Positions 1 through 7,366 of a stretch of DNA of 37,099 nucleotides are shown here, piece after piece (position 1 is the stretch's first letter; every line of letters begins with the position of its first letter). Below the pieces are notes generated by a model. The model ran no database searches, was not told where the DNA came from, and was given only the letters and a program-made list of their open reading frames with translations. Origin of the DNA: Candidatus Ozemibacteraceae bacterium (GTDB taxonomy: Bacteria; Muiribacteriota; Ozemobacteria; Ozemobacterales; Ozemobacteraceae); assembly GCA_017998915.1 (NCBI GenBank), contig JAGOCE010000003.1, forward strand, positions 1 through 37,099, in the 5' to 3' direction. Made by a program: the position numbers and the translations under genes.

Positions 1-680
1 TGAATGAACAAGAAAAACGTGAAACCGAGACCGAGCGCGCCCGCCCATATCGCCCTGCGCCGGATGCCAATGCCGAGGATGATGAAGCAGACGCCGATCA
101 TCATCGGAACGACGCTCAGTGCGGCAATCCCAGGCAGCCCTTTTCCTGCGCCGACGGAGATCGTTCCCTGGCCGTCCGAATACCCTGCATGGAAGTTCAC
201 GATGAGACCGATGAAAGGTCCGGCCGCGGCGACGAGGATGAACAGCGTTCCGATGATGATCTTGAGGTTGCCGAACCAGTCGACCCACCGGTCGGGATTG
301 ATGTCGGTGAATTTCGCGGCGATCATCTTCCAGATGATCTTTAGCGGTTCGACACCCGAGCAGAGCCACCCCAGGAAAACCAGCGGCAGCGGGGTCGCGC
401 ACCAGCTCAGGAGCATGCCGATGCCGCCGGTCAGATACAGCAGCCAGCCGGCCTTTTCCCGGAGCGACAGCTTGTCCTGCCAGTCGGGGCCGTGAAGAAA
501 CTCGAGAAACCGTTCGGTGGTGACGAGTGCCGATCCGACTCCGATCCAGTTGAGGCCATTCCATGCGCCGTCGTATCCGGCCGACAGCAGGCGGAACATG
601 CCGTATGCGAAAAAGACGAGGCCGGCGGCAGCCCAGCGCGTGTGCGGCCGATAATCGATCAGAAACGGATTGGGCGCCAT
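1..680 (-). CDS. Polytopic membrane protein, cut by left edge
   Basis: The minus strand is open from an ATG at 680 to the window edge, giving the first 226 residues. About five hydrophobic stretches are visible (near residues 16-34, 80-108, 138-162, 183-204 and 209-226), so this is an integral membrane protein. A soluble loop around 109-137 contains DINPDRWVDWFGN. I recognise no family and assign no function. No clear Shine-Dalgarno site precedes the ATG. Instead a TTGTAA-18-TAGAAT promoter ends six bases before it, so the mRNA may be leaderless. The gene is divergent from the response-regulator operon. The C-terminus lies outside the window. Confidence 0.75.
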   Translation of the reverse strand, partial: MAPNPFLIDYRPHTRWAAAGLVFFAYGMFRLLSAGYDGAWNGLNWIGVGSALVTTERFLEFLHGPDWQDKLSLREKAGWLLYLTGGIGMLLSWCATPLPLVFLGWLCSGVEPLKIIWKMIAAKFTDINPDRWVDWFGNLKIIIGTLFILVAAAGPFIGLIVNFHAGYSDGQGTISVGAGKGLPGIAALSVVPMMIGVCFIILGIGIRRRAIWAGALGLGFTFFLFI

Positions 681-686
681 GCTTTG

Positions 687-716
687 ATTCTATCAGGTCC
701 CTTTTCGGTCTTACAA
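687..716 (-). promoter_or_regulatory. Sigma-70-like promoter of the left-edge gene
   Basis: Read on the minus strand, a -35 TTGTAA (716-711) and a -10 TAGAAT (692-687) are separated by 18 bases. Six bases separate the -10 from the ATG at 680, so transcription would begin at or next to the start codon. Confidence 0.45.
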
Positions 717-788
717 TGTTTTCTCCGTGCCGTTCGGTGGGAGACGAACTCGTGTCGAAAGAATACGGCTTTATGGTATTGTTGAGGC

Positions 789-1187
789 ATGGCACATATC
801 CTCGTGATCGAAGATGAGGCGAATATCGCGCGGGCTGTGAGAGACCGGCTCACCCGGGACGGCCTTGCGGTCGATACAGTCCTGTCGGGGCCGGCCGCCT
901 TCGAGTATCTCCGAAACCGCCGGCCCGACCTGATCATTCTCGACGTGCTGATGCCCGACATGGATGGCTTCGAGGTCGTGAAGCGTCTGAAGGCTGATGA
1001 GACGACACGAAGCGTTCCGGTGATGCTGCTGACGGTCCTGACGGAAGACGAGCGGCTGAAACAGCAGGGACTCGATGCCGTACTGGCCAAACCTTACAGC
1101 GGCGCAGATCTGAGTCGCACGGTGCGCGAGATTCTCGAACGCGCGGCAGGAGGGAACCATGGAACAGAAAAAGATCCTCGTTGCTGA
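789..1187 (+). CDS. Stand-alone response-regulator receiver
   Basis: A 132-residue single receiver (REC) domain with no output domain. The acidic pocket is E8, D9 and E10, the phospho-acceptor is D52 in LDVLMPDMDG, the switch Thr is T82 and the conserved Lys is K101 followed by Pro. Such proteins act by phosphotransfer or protein contact. It is first in an operon: the next receiver starts 29 bases inside its 3' end, and a GAF-HD-GYP gene follows. The ATG is supported by the standard receiver N-terminus, although the GAGG just before it is unusually close. No histidine kinase is encoded nearby, so the phosphate donor is unknown. Confidence 0.9.
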   Translation: MAHILVIEDEANIARAVRDRLTRDGLAVDTVLSGPAAFEYLRNRRPDLIILDVLMPDMDGFEVVKRLKADETTRSVPVMLLTVLTEDERLKQQGLDAVLAKPYSGADLSRTVREILERAAGGNHGTEKDPRC

Positions 1188-1542
1188 CGACGAGCCGCAT
1201 ATTCTGCGGGTCGTCAAGGACAAGCTCGCGAATGCCGGTTTTGCGGTCGTGACGGCAGCGAACGGGGAAGAGGCGCTGGAAACGGCCCGCCGCGAGAAAC
1301 CCGCGCTCGTCTTGCTCGACGTGATGATGCCGAAGATGAACGGCTTCGATGTCTGCCGAACGCTGCGCGCCGAAGCGGAGTTCAAAGGCGTTCCGATCCT
1401 GCTGCTGACGGCGCGGGGGCAGGAGATCGACCGGCACATGGGTTTCGAGGCCGGCGCATCCGAATATATCACCAAGCCGTTCAGCCCGCGGGAGCTTCTG
1501 GCGACGGTCCAGGCCCAGCTCGAAGCCGCGAAGACCGCCTGA
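1159..1542 (+). CDS. Second stand-alone receiver domain protein
   Basis: A 127-residue single-domain receiver. D10, D11 and E12 form the acidic pocket, D54 in LLDVMMPKMNGF is the phosphorylation site, T84 is the switch residue and K106 (TKPFSP) the conserved Lys. The ATG lies inside the end of the previous receiver gene, just after AGGAGGG, so the two are translationally coupled. The output may be the downstream HD-GYP protein, 12 bases away. Small receivers beside an HD-GYP protein suggest a phosphorelay that controls cyclic-di-GMP turnover; this is inferred from context only. Confidence 0.92.
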   Translation: MEQKKILVADDEPHILRVVKDKLANAGFAVVTAANGEEALETARREKPALVLLDVMMPKMNGFDVCRTLRAEAEFKGVPILLLTARGQEIDRHMGFEAGASEYITKPFSPRELLATVQAQLEAAKTA

Positions 1543-1554
1543 GGAAAAGGCCTG

Positions 1555-2949
1555 ATGACCGTTTCCCTGTCGCAGAGGCTGGTGGAAGCCGATCGTGTGC
1601 GCGCCGTGCTTCGGCATATCGAGCAAGGCGGCGGAGCGTGGGCGCTGTTCGACAAGACGTCCACCCGCCGCGCCGGCATGCCGCCCGACATGCATATCCG
1701 GCTCCCCGACGACGTGCAGCTCGAGATCTGGCTCCCGGCGGACTGGCAGATGGCCGTTCCCTGCCTGAAAACGTCGCTGGAACAGCTCATTGCCGCAGAA
1801 TACGAGAACGCCGATCTTGCCCGCGAGCTGTCGCAGATGTACGAAGAGCTGACCTTGCTCTACAGGCTGAGCGAGTCGTTCACGGGAACCCTGAATCTCG
1901 ACGAACTGCAGAAGCGCGCCGTGGCGGAAATCGCTGCGACCCTCGAAGTGAGGCGGGCGTCGGTGCTCATGCTGAGCGATGACGGCGAAAGCCTCGTGCT
2001 CTCGGCAGGGTTGGGCGTCGCGAAGGGCGACATCGGCTTCCGGCGGTTCGGGCGCGGGCGCGGCCTCGCCTGGAAGGTGATCGCGTCGGGCCGGCCGCTG
2101 ATCGTGAACGAGCCCGCGAAACACCCCGATTACGAGCCCGGTCTGATTCCCGACGAGAGCATGCTGCTGGTGCCCCTGCCGGCGAAGACCGGCTGGCTGG
2201 GCGTCATCGCGGTTTCGAGCAGGCTCGATGGCGGCGAGTTCAGTTCGAAAGACGAAAAACTTCTCACGACGATCGCCCAGCAGATGGGCGCCGTCTGGGA
2301 AAACGCGAAGCTGTACCGCGAGACCCGCGAGCTGTTCCTCAACACGGTCGAGGCGCTGGCCGCCGCGATCGATGCCAAGGACCCCTACACACACGGCCAT
2401 TCGCGACGCGTCACCGATTTCTCGGTCGCGACCGCCGCACGGCTCGGCATTTCCGAAGAGAATCTCGAAACGATCAGGATCTCGGCGCTTCTGCACGACA
2501 TCGGGAAACTGGGTGTTTCCGAGGCTGTTTTGCGCAAACCCGACCGGCTCACGAGTGACGAATACGCCGAGATCAAGAAGCACCCGGTCATCGGTGCCGA
2601 GATCATGCAGCACATTCGAAAACTGTCGAAGTTCATTCCCGGTATGATCGACCACCACGAGCGTTTCGACGGAAGCGGCTATCCCGACGGCCGGAAGGGC
2701 GATTCCATCTCGCTTGCCGGTCGTATCATCGCGGTCGCCGACACCTTCGACGCGATCACCTCCAGCCGTCCCTATCATCCCGACCGCCGGGGAAGGCCCG
2801 CCGAAACCGCCGTCGCCGAGATCAAGCGCTGCTCCGGAACCCACTACGACCCCGCCGTCGTCGAAGGTTTCCTGAATGCCTGGAGAGCCGGCGAAATCAG
2901 GCCCGAAGCCTCGGCCGTCGCCGCCCCGCCCATCGTTCAGCAGGATTGA
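1555..2949 (+). CDS. GAF-HD-GYP cyclic-di-GMP phosphodiesterase-like protein
   Basis: A 464-residue protein. Residues about 105-255 form a GAF sensory domain, and 262-455 form an HD-GYP domain. Visible metal-site and family motifs are HGHSRRV (280-286), HDIGK (314-318), a following KHPVIGAEI, HHE (367-369) and GYP (375-377), so the catalytic set looks complete. HD-GYP enzymes hydrolyse cyclic-di-GMP, or cGAMP in some lineages. The first 100 residues match no domain I know and carry a possible coiled coil near 75-105. The gene sits 12 bases after two receivers and has a GAGGAAAAGG ribosome-binding site, so the receivers probably control it in trans. Confidence 0.92.
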   Translation: MTVSLSQRLVEADRVRAVLRHIEQGGGAWALFDKTSTRRAGMPPDMHIRLPDDVQLEIWLPADWQMAVPCLKTSLEQLIAAEYENADLARELSQMYEELTLLYRLSESFTGTLNLDELQKRAVAEIAATLEVRRASVLMLSDDGESLVLSAGLGVAKGDIGFRRFGRGRGLAWKVIASGRPLIVNEPAKHPDYEPGLIPDESMLLVPLPAKTGWLGVIAVSSRLDGGEFSSKDEKLLTTIAQQMGAVWENAKLYRETRELFLNTVEALAAAIDAKDPYTHGHSRRVTDFSVATAARLGISEENLETIRISALLHDIGKLGVSEAVLRKPDRLTSDEYAEIKKHPVIGAEIMQHIRKLSKFIPGMIDHHERFDGSGYPDGRKGDSISLAGRIIAVADTFDAITSSRPYHPDRRGRPAETAVAEIKRCSGTHYDPAVVEGFLNAWRAGEIRPEASAVAAPPIVQQD

Positions 2950-2963
2950 CGGAGCCTCGGCAC

Positions 2964-3479
2964 ATGTCACTCGGCCGGTTACGGCGTCCGGCTGCTTCGC
3001 AGCCGATGATGGATTACGACCTGTTCCAGCGGATTGTGCGGAATGAGGTTGACAAGATGCCGACTCGGTTTTTGCGGGGGTTGTGCGGGGTTTTTGTCGA
3101 GCGGAAGGCTTTCCGCGAGTCGGGGAGCCTGACTGGACTGTATGTGCTCGGCCATTACTATCCGCATTACCACCTGGCCGGCGGCCCGGCGGTGGTGATC
3201 TACTACGGCTCGTTCAGGCGGGTGTTTCGGGGTGCCGACGACCGGAAGATCATTCGCGAGATATCGAAAACCGTTTCCCACGAACTGCTTCACCATTGGG
3301 AATTCCAGTCCGGCATCGACGACCTGGGCGACGAGGACCGCGCCTGGCTCGAAAAATGGCGCCGCTCGGCCGGCCGCACCTCGCCGAACTCCTTCGGCCG
3401 GGACTGGCGGGAAGCCCTGCTTTTTTTGATCCTTCTCATGACCGGCATCACCATCACCGCTTGGCTTGTCAGCCCCTGA
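2964..3479 (+). CDS. Zincin-like HExxHH protein with C-terminal membrane anchor
   Basis: About 171 residues. The motif SHELLHHWEF (first His at residue 106 from this start) has the HExxHH form of small zincin-like metallopeptidases, the Zincin_1 type. Residues about 150-169 form one hydrophobic segment ending four residues from the C-terminus, so the enzyme looks tail-anchored with the catalytic part in the cytoplasm. A TTG at 2946 overlaps the end of the HD-GYP gene and would add six residues. I prefer the ATG at 2964 because GACGGAG lies at suitable spacing before it. Protease activity is inferred from the motif only, and the substrate is unknown. Confidence 0.75.
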   Translation: MSLGRLRRPAASQPMMDYDLFQRIVRNEVDKMPTRFLRGLCGVFVERKAFRESGSLTGLYVLGHYYPHYHLAGGPAVVIYYGSFRRVFRGADDRKIIREISKTVSHELLHHWEFQSGIDDLGDEDRAWLEKWRRSAGRTSPNSFGRDWREALLFLILLMTGITITAWLVSP

Positions 3480-3497
3480 CGAGCGGGAAGAAATACC

Positions 3498-3534
3498 GGG
3501 AAAAGCAACCGGGGCGTCCTTTCGGACGCCCCGG
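3498..3534 (-). terminator. Rho-independent terminator of the cold-shock gene
   Basis: A perfect 11-bp stem (3509-3519 pairs with 3524-3534) closes a four-base loop. On the minus strand it is followed by TTGCTTTTCCC. It lies 18 bases past the stop of the csp gene. Confidence 0.88.
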
Positions 3535-3552
3535 TGGGTGTTCAGCAATCTA

Positions 3553-3759
3553 TTAGGACAGCTTGCGAACGTTGATCGCCTGGGGACCCTTGGGGCCGGC
3601 CTCGACCTCGAACTCGACCTGCTGGCCTTCGTTGAGGGACTTGTAACCGGAGCCCTGGATCGAGCGATGATGCACGAAAGCATCCTTTTCGCCGTTCTCG
3701 CGCTGAATGAAACCGTAACCCTTATCGTTGTTGAACCACTTAACAGTACCGCGCTCCAT
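3553..3759 (-). CDS. csp: Cold-shock domain protein (CspA family)
   Basis: A 68-residue single cold-shock domain of the usual family length. RNP1 is KGYGFI (13-18) and RNP2 is around AFVHH (27-31), with W9 and F10 on the nucleic-acid-binding face. Such proteins bind single-stranded RNA or DNA and act as RNA chaperones. Translation starts at an ATG seven bases after AGGAGG (3772-3767). A TTGCGT-17-TATGAT promoter at 3932-3904 predicts a 5' leader of about 138 nt, like the long thermosensitive leaders of E. coli cspA. A strong terminator follows, so the gene is monocistronic. Confidence 0.97.
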   Translation of the reverse strand: MERGTVKWFNNDKGYGFIQRENGEKDAFVHHRSIQGSGYKSLNEGQQVEFEVEAGPKGPQAINVRKLS

Positions 3760-3903
3760 TATTTGGAGACCTCCTAGTATTTTCTCCGAAGCCTAGAACT
3801 ACATTCCCGCTTACCCACAACTTGGTTCTTGTCCGTGCCGGCCCAAGACCTGTACCGCAACAAAACCGCATCGGAGTCGGGGACGCCCCTCGGAAGTTCC
3901 TTC

Positions 3904-3932
3904 ATCATACCACGCAACAAAAGGGTACGCAA
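3904..3932 (-). promoter_or_regulatory. Promoter of csp, with a leader of about 138 nt
   Basis: On the minus strand TTGCGT (3932-3927) and TATGAT (3909-3904) are 17 bases apart, giving a predicted start near 3897. The stretch 3760-3897 would be an untranslated leader. Between csp and the next gene (3760-4218) I see no coding region, only this promoter and leader and the palindromic repeat at 4071. Confidence 0.6.
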
Positions 3933-4070
3933 GAGAAATCGCCGTGGGCATGAGGCAAACATCCCGCAAACCCGCTTCAGACAAAGAAAAAGTGCAAAGA
4001 AAATTCCCGGACTGCCCGACGACGGAGGAGTGTCGGATGCTGTATACTGAATCCGCAAAAAAATGCCTCA

Positions 4071-4129
4071 CCGTTCGCCCTGAGCTTGTCGAAGGGCGAG
4101 AGCCCATCGTGCTTCGACAGGCATGAACG
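4071..4129. repeat. Dispersed palindromic repeat, copy 1
   Basis: GCTTGTCGAAG (4084-4094) pairs with CTTCGACAGGC (4112-4122) with one G-T wobble across a 17-base loop. Outer CGTTC and GAACG extend the symmetry. A second copy with nearly the same loop (15 of 17 bases) lies at 36371-36428. Repeats with the core TTCGACAGGCTCAG are widespread in GC-rich bacteria and resemble REP-type elements. Confidence 0.8.
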
Positions 4130-4218
4130 AAAATGCGAAATTGGCTATTGCTCAGGAATCAATCGTTGACGTTACCAGAAGATGTTGCCATCAAGAATAT
4201 GTTCCGGTGGGGAATCCG

Positions 4219-4935
4219 ATGAGGCAGCCCGAACCCCATACCGGAAGCCTGGGCAGGGCGTATGCGAAATACGTCATGGCCTCGGCCATCGTTGCGCTTG
4301 CCCTGCTTATCTTCCTCGGACTGCCGACCAGGGAAACGCTCGAACGTGCCCAGAATCTTTTCGCCGGCTCGGGCAGCGCAGGAATCGTGTATTACACGGC
4401 GCTGTACATCATCGGAAGCGTTCTTCTCCAGCCTTGCTTCCCCCTGACACTCGGCGCTGGCTTCCTGTATGGGTTCCCGACGGGGTTTACCATCGCCCTT
4501 CTCGCTTCGACGCTCGGCGCGGCCGCAGCTTTCCTGACGGCGCGGTACCTCGCCCGTGACTGGCTGGCTCGAAGAGCGGAAGCGGACGAGCGGTTCCGGG
4601 CGGTCGACCTCGCCGTGACGCGCGACGGCTGGCGGGTGGTTCTCCTCCTGCGGCTCGCCTCGGTCCTTCCATACAATCTCGTGAACTATACGATCGGCAT
4701 GAGCGGCATCGGCCTGGGGCACTTCATCCTGGCGACCTGGATCGGCCGGATCCCGATCACGGCCGTTCACGCATATCTCGGATCGATCTCCCCGCGACTG
4801 ACCTCTCTCGGGGAAACCGCACAGGCTCTTTCTCCGGCCGAAATAGCCGTCTACTCCCTCGGTTGGTTGGCGACACTCGCCTCGATGGCGTACATCGGCC
4901 GCCTCGCCCGCACCGCCCTCGCCGCCAGAGCCTGA
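4219..4935 (+). CDS. TVP38/TMEM64 (VTT-domain) membrane protein
   Basis: A 238-residue polytopic membrane protein. A hydrophobic segment at about 20-36 is followed by the VTT core: LTLGAGFLYGFPTGF (77-90), an AAAAFLTARYLARDW stretch (101-115) and PYNLVNYTIGMSGIGLGHF (151-169), the hallmark of the TVP38/DedA-related family. Members are linked to lipid scrambling, undecaprenyl-phosphate recycling or metal handling; which applies here cannot be told. An in-frame ATG at 4123 lies inside the palindromic repeat and would add 32 polar residues unlike the family. The ATG at 4219, after GGTGGGGA, is the better start. The final segment (about 208-227) is a last membrane helix. Confidence 0.9.
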   Translation: MRQPEPHTGSLGRAYAKYVMASAIVALALLIFLGLPTRETLERAQNLFAGSGSAGIVYYTALYIIGSVLLQPCFPLTLGAGFLYGFPTGFTIALLASTLGAAAAFLTARYLARDWLARRAEADERFRAVDLAVTRDGWRVVLLLRLASVLPYNLVNYTIGMSGIGLGHFILATWIGRIPITAVHAYLGSISPRLTSLGETAQALSPAEIAVYSLGWLATLASMAYIGRLARTALAARA

Positions 4936-4957
4936 GCCCCGGGCCCCCGGACTGGTG

Positions 4958-4966
4958 TGGTATAAT
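4958..4966 (+). promoter_or_regulatory. Extended -10 promoter before the lipase gene
   Basis: TGGTATAAT is a perfect extended -10 (TGnTATAAT). No good -35 is visible. Predicted initiation near 4973 leaves a leader of about 14 nt that holds the GGAGGT ribosome-binding site (4975-4980). Confidence 0.65.
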
Positions 4967-4986
4967 GGGCAAATGGAGGTTCGCTC

Positions 4987-6042
4987 ATGAACCATTTTGC
5001 CCTTCGTCGCATCAGAACATCGTTTTACGCTATCGCCCTGATCGTGATGCTTGTTTCCCCGGCGGTTGCCACCACCGGAGAGAATGCCTTTTCAAAGGCT
5101 TTTCAGCCGGCAGCCGAGGGGCATGATCCCGTGAATGCCTATCTGATGATGCTTGCGTGTTATTACAACTACGAGAATCGCATCAATACCGCGAATTTCG
5201 AGGAGTTCAAAAAGAAGTACACCGAACTCTTCAAGCCCTGGGGCATGACCGAGTTCGATTACATCAACGTCCGTCGAAGAAGCGCCGATACGCAGGTCGT
5301 CGTCATGTCGAACGCGTCGGTCGTGATGGTCGTGTTCCGCGGCTCCGAGGCCAGTTCCGGCGCCTCGTTCAAGCCTGTGAAGTTCGTCTATGACTGGCTG
5401 CTGACCGACTTCAACTTCTTCAAGCACCGGGTCAGGGAATGGGGCGGCGGCGTGAAGGTGCATCGCGGGTTTTTCAATGCCGTCGACGTCGTGTATCCCG
5501 AACTGAAGAAGCTGTGTGAAAAGCATCTCGCCGGCGGCGCCAAGCGCCTCTGGATCACGGGCCACAGCCTCGGCGCCGGCCTCGTGCCGATCGCCGCGTT
5601 CAGGCTCATGAAGGATGGCATCCCCGTCCACGGCGCCACCAGCTACGCCGGACCGCGCGTCGGCAACGAGGAGTTCGCAGACGCCTTCGCGGCGAGGTTC
5701 CCGAAGTTCCAGCGGTGGGTGAACGACAGCGACATCGTGACGATGGTGCCGTTCGCCTGGATGAAATACCGCCACGTCTCGAAGCCGAACAACCTGTATG
5801 CCGACGGAACCGCCGTCGTCGGCGACAAGCCCTTCAAGGGCCGCGCGAAGGTCTCTGCCCACATGCCCGGCGTCTACCTGCAAAGGTTATATGGCCAGAT
5901 TCCGCCTGAACTGCGCGAGACCGTGCCGGCACCGCCCGCCTTCGAAAGCGGCAAGGGCCCCGAAGACCCCGAACTCGAACGCGAATTCTCGAAGAAGCGC
6001 ATCTCCATCATCGACTTCGGAAAACCCGACATCGAAGACTGA
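4987..6042 (+). CDS. Secreted class 3 lipase
   Basis: A 351-residue alpha/beta-hydrolase of the fungal-type class 3 lipase family. Residues 1-29 form a signal peptide ending near AVA. The nucleophile elbow is GHSLG (192-196, Ser194). The acid is probably Asp249 in NDSDIV, and the catalytic His is probably His292 in AHMPGVYLQRL. The oxyanion-side strand is VVFRGSE (116-121) and the family YAGPRVGN motif is at 220-227. It should hydrolyse acylglycerols or phospholipids outside the cytoplasm. The gene has its own promoter upstream and its own terminator downstream, so it is monocistronic. The C-terminal 45 residues are rich in Pro and Glu and appear non-catalytic. Confidence 0.92.
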   Translation: MNHFALRRIRTSFYAIALIVMLVSPAVATTGENAFSKAFQPAAEGHDPVNAYLMMLACYYNYENRINTANFEEFKKKYTELFKPWGMTEFDYINVRRRSADTQVVVMSNASVVMVVFRGSEASSGASFKPVKFVYDWLLTDFNFFKHRVREWGGGVKVHRGFFNAVDVVYPELKKLCEKHLAGGAKRLWITGHSLGAGLVPIAAFRLMKDGIPVHGATSYAGPRVGNEEFADAFAARFPKFQRWVNDSDIVTMVPFAWMKYRHVSKPNNLYADGTAVVGDKPFKGRAKVSAHMPGVYLQRLYGQIPPELRETVPAPPAFESGKGPEDPELEREFSKKRISIIDFGKPDIED

Positions 6043-6057
6043 CATTTGAACAGGCAT

Positions 6058-6090
6058 GAGCCGCGGCGTATACTGCCGCGGCTCTTTTCT
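6058..6090 (+). terminator. Rho-independent terminator after the lipase gene
   Basis: A perfect 10-bp stem (6058-6067 with 6075-6084), a seven-base loop and a TTTTCTTT tail, 16 bases past the lipase stop. Confidence 0.93.
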
Positions 6091-6122
6091 TTAATGTTCG
6101 TTGTCACCGGAGGCACCAGGTG

Positions 6123-6746
6123 ATGGATGGGACGGGATTTCTTGCTTTTCTGGGCGTTTCGGTCCTGCTGACGATCGCGCCGGGGCCGGATAACCTGTTT
6201 GTGATCACGCAGGGGCTGACCCGGGGCAAAAAAGCAGCTGTCGTGACGGCCATGGGGATGTGCTGCGGAAACAGCGTTCACACTCTTGCGGCGGCCCTCG
6301 GCATTTCAGCGGTCATGTATGCGTCGGCGGTTGCATTTGCCGTCATGAAATACGCGGGGGCGGCGTATCTGCTGTATATGGCGATCACGGCGCTGATCGA
6401 GAGACCTGGAGATGCCGGAAAGGCCGCTTCCGGGCCGGCGAACATGCTCGCCATGTTCCGGCGCGGCTTCGTCATGAATGTACTGAATCCGAAGGTGGCG
6501 ATCTTCTTCCTGGCGTTTCTGCCGCAGTTCGTCCAGAAAGGCGATCCGCACCCTGCGCTTACGATGGTCTTTCTGGGGGCCGTCTTCGCCGCGCAGGCCG
6601 TCGTCATTTTCGGCCTGATTGGCTGGTTCTCAGGGGCGATCGGCGGATACGTTCTCGAAAACCCGAGGCTGTCGCGCCTCTTTTCCCTGCTGACGGCTGG
6701 GGTTCTCGGCGCCCTGGGCATTCGCCTGGCCTTGGCAGAGCGATGA
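6123..6746 (+). CDS. LysE/RhtB-family amino-acid exporter
   Basis: About 207 residues with five or six hydrophobic segments. The family N-terminus is clear: FLAFLGVSVLLTIAPGPDN followed by the GLTRGKKAAVVTAMGM loop. The conserved FRRGFVMNVLNPKVAIFFLAFLPQF motif, seen over about residues 113-137, identifies LysE/RhtB translocators, which export amino acids or related small metabolites by proton exchange. The substrate cannot be predicted. GGAGG at 6109-6113 favours the ATG at 6123, although a GTG three bases upstream is also possible. It follows the lipase terminator and lies 55 bases before the Nudix gene. Confidence 0.92.
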   Translation: MDGTGFLAFLGVSVLLTIAPGPDNLFVITQGLTRGKKAAVVTAMGMCCGNSVHTLAAALGISAVMYASAVAFAVMKYAGAAYLLYMAITALIERPGDAGKAASGPANMLAMFRRGFVMNVLNPKVAIFFLAFLPQFVQKGDPHPALTMVFLGAVFAAQAVVIFGLIGWFSGAIGGYVLENPRLSRLFSLLTAGVLGALGIRLALAER

Positions 6747-6801
6747 TGGCATATTCCGTCATCGTTGGATTCTTGTTTTTTTTATAGAAAGGAAAACGCA
6801 G

Positions 6802-7272
6802 ATGAAACTCGCCACCCTCTGCTATGTTCGCCGGGATGGGCAGACCCTGATGCTTCACCGAAACAAACGGCCCGACGACACGCATTACGGAAAATGGAAT
6901 GGACTTGGCGGCAAGTTCGATCAGGGAGAAACCCCCGAAGACTGTGCGACCCGCGAAATCCGCGAGGAGAGCGGCCTCGAAGTCCATTCCCTCCAGTTGA
7001 AAGGGGTCATCACGTTTCCGAAATTCGCAAAAAACGAGGACTGGTATGTCTTCCTGTATATTGCACATGCCCACGGCGAGCCGTTCAAGGAGTGTCCCGA
7101 GGGCGAACTGGTCTGGGTCGACGACGCGAACCTGCCCGCACTCAACCTCTGGGAGGGCGATGAAATTTTTCTTTCCTGGCTCGACCGGCCCGAATTTTTC
7201 TCCGCCCGATTCACGTACGAACAGGGGCGCCTTGTCTCGCACGACGTGGTGTTCTATCCTGTCTCTGGCTGA
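6802..7272 (+). CDS. Nudix hydrolase, MTH1/MutT-like
   Basis: A 156-residue single Nudix domain. The Nudix box is complete: G37, E43, R51-E52, E55-E56 and G58-L59, matching GX5EX7REUXEEXGU. WNGLGGK just before the box resembles the MTH1 (oxidised purine nucleoside triphosphatase) subgroup. The likely role is hydrolysis of damaged or non-canonical nucleoside triphosphates, but Nudix substrates are hard to predict. The ATG follows AAAGGAAAA. It may be co-transcribed with the LysE-type gene. Confidence 0.9.
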   Translation: MKLATLCYVRRDGQTLMLHRNKRPDDTHYGKWNGLGGKFDQGETPEDCATREIREESGLEVHSLQLKGVITFPKFAKNEDWYVFLYIAHAHGEPFKECPEGELVWVDDANLPALNLWEGDEIFLSWLDRPEFFSARFTYEQGRLVSHDVVFYPVSG

Positions 7273-7300
7273 AGTGAAGATGCACGGACCGACATCGTGA

Positions 7301-7328
7301 ATGAAATATAAAATAGTATAAATATAAT
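7301..7328 (+). promoter_or_regulatory. AT-rich island, probable promoter of the DUF4956 gene
   Basis: An almost purely A/T stretch in GC-rich DNA ending in TATAAT (7323-7328), 38 bases before the DUF4956 start. A convincing -35 is not visible. The island fills most of the gap after the Nudix gene. Confidence 0.5.
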
Positions 7329-7366
7329 CGAATACAAAGGCTCGTCCTGATGAAAAGGAGATCTCT

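Noticed and set aside
934-2970. A 678-codon open frame on the minus strand
   Set aside because: It is antisense to two receivers and the HD-GYP gene, and its translation is low-complexity and unlike any family.
4123-4218. Upstream ATG that lengthens the TVP38 protein by 32 residues
   Set aside because: The ATG is part of the palindromic repeat, the added residues are polar and unlike the family, and the ATG at 4219 has the better ribosome-binding site.
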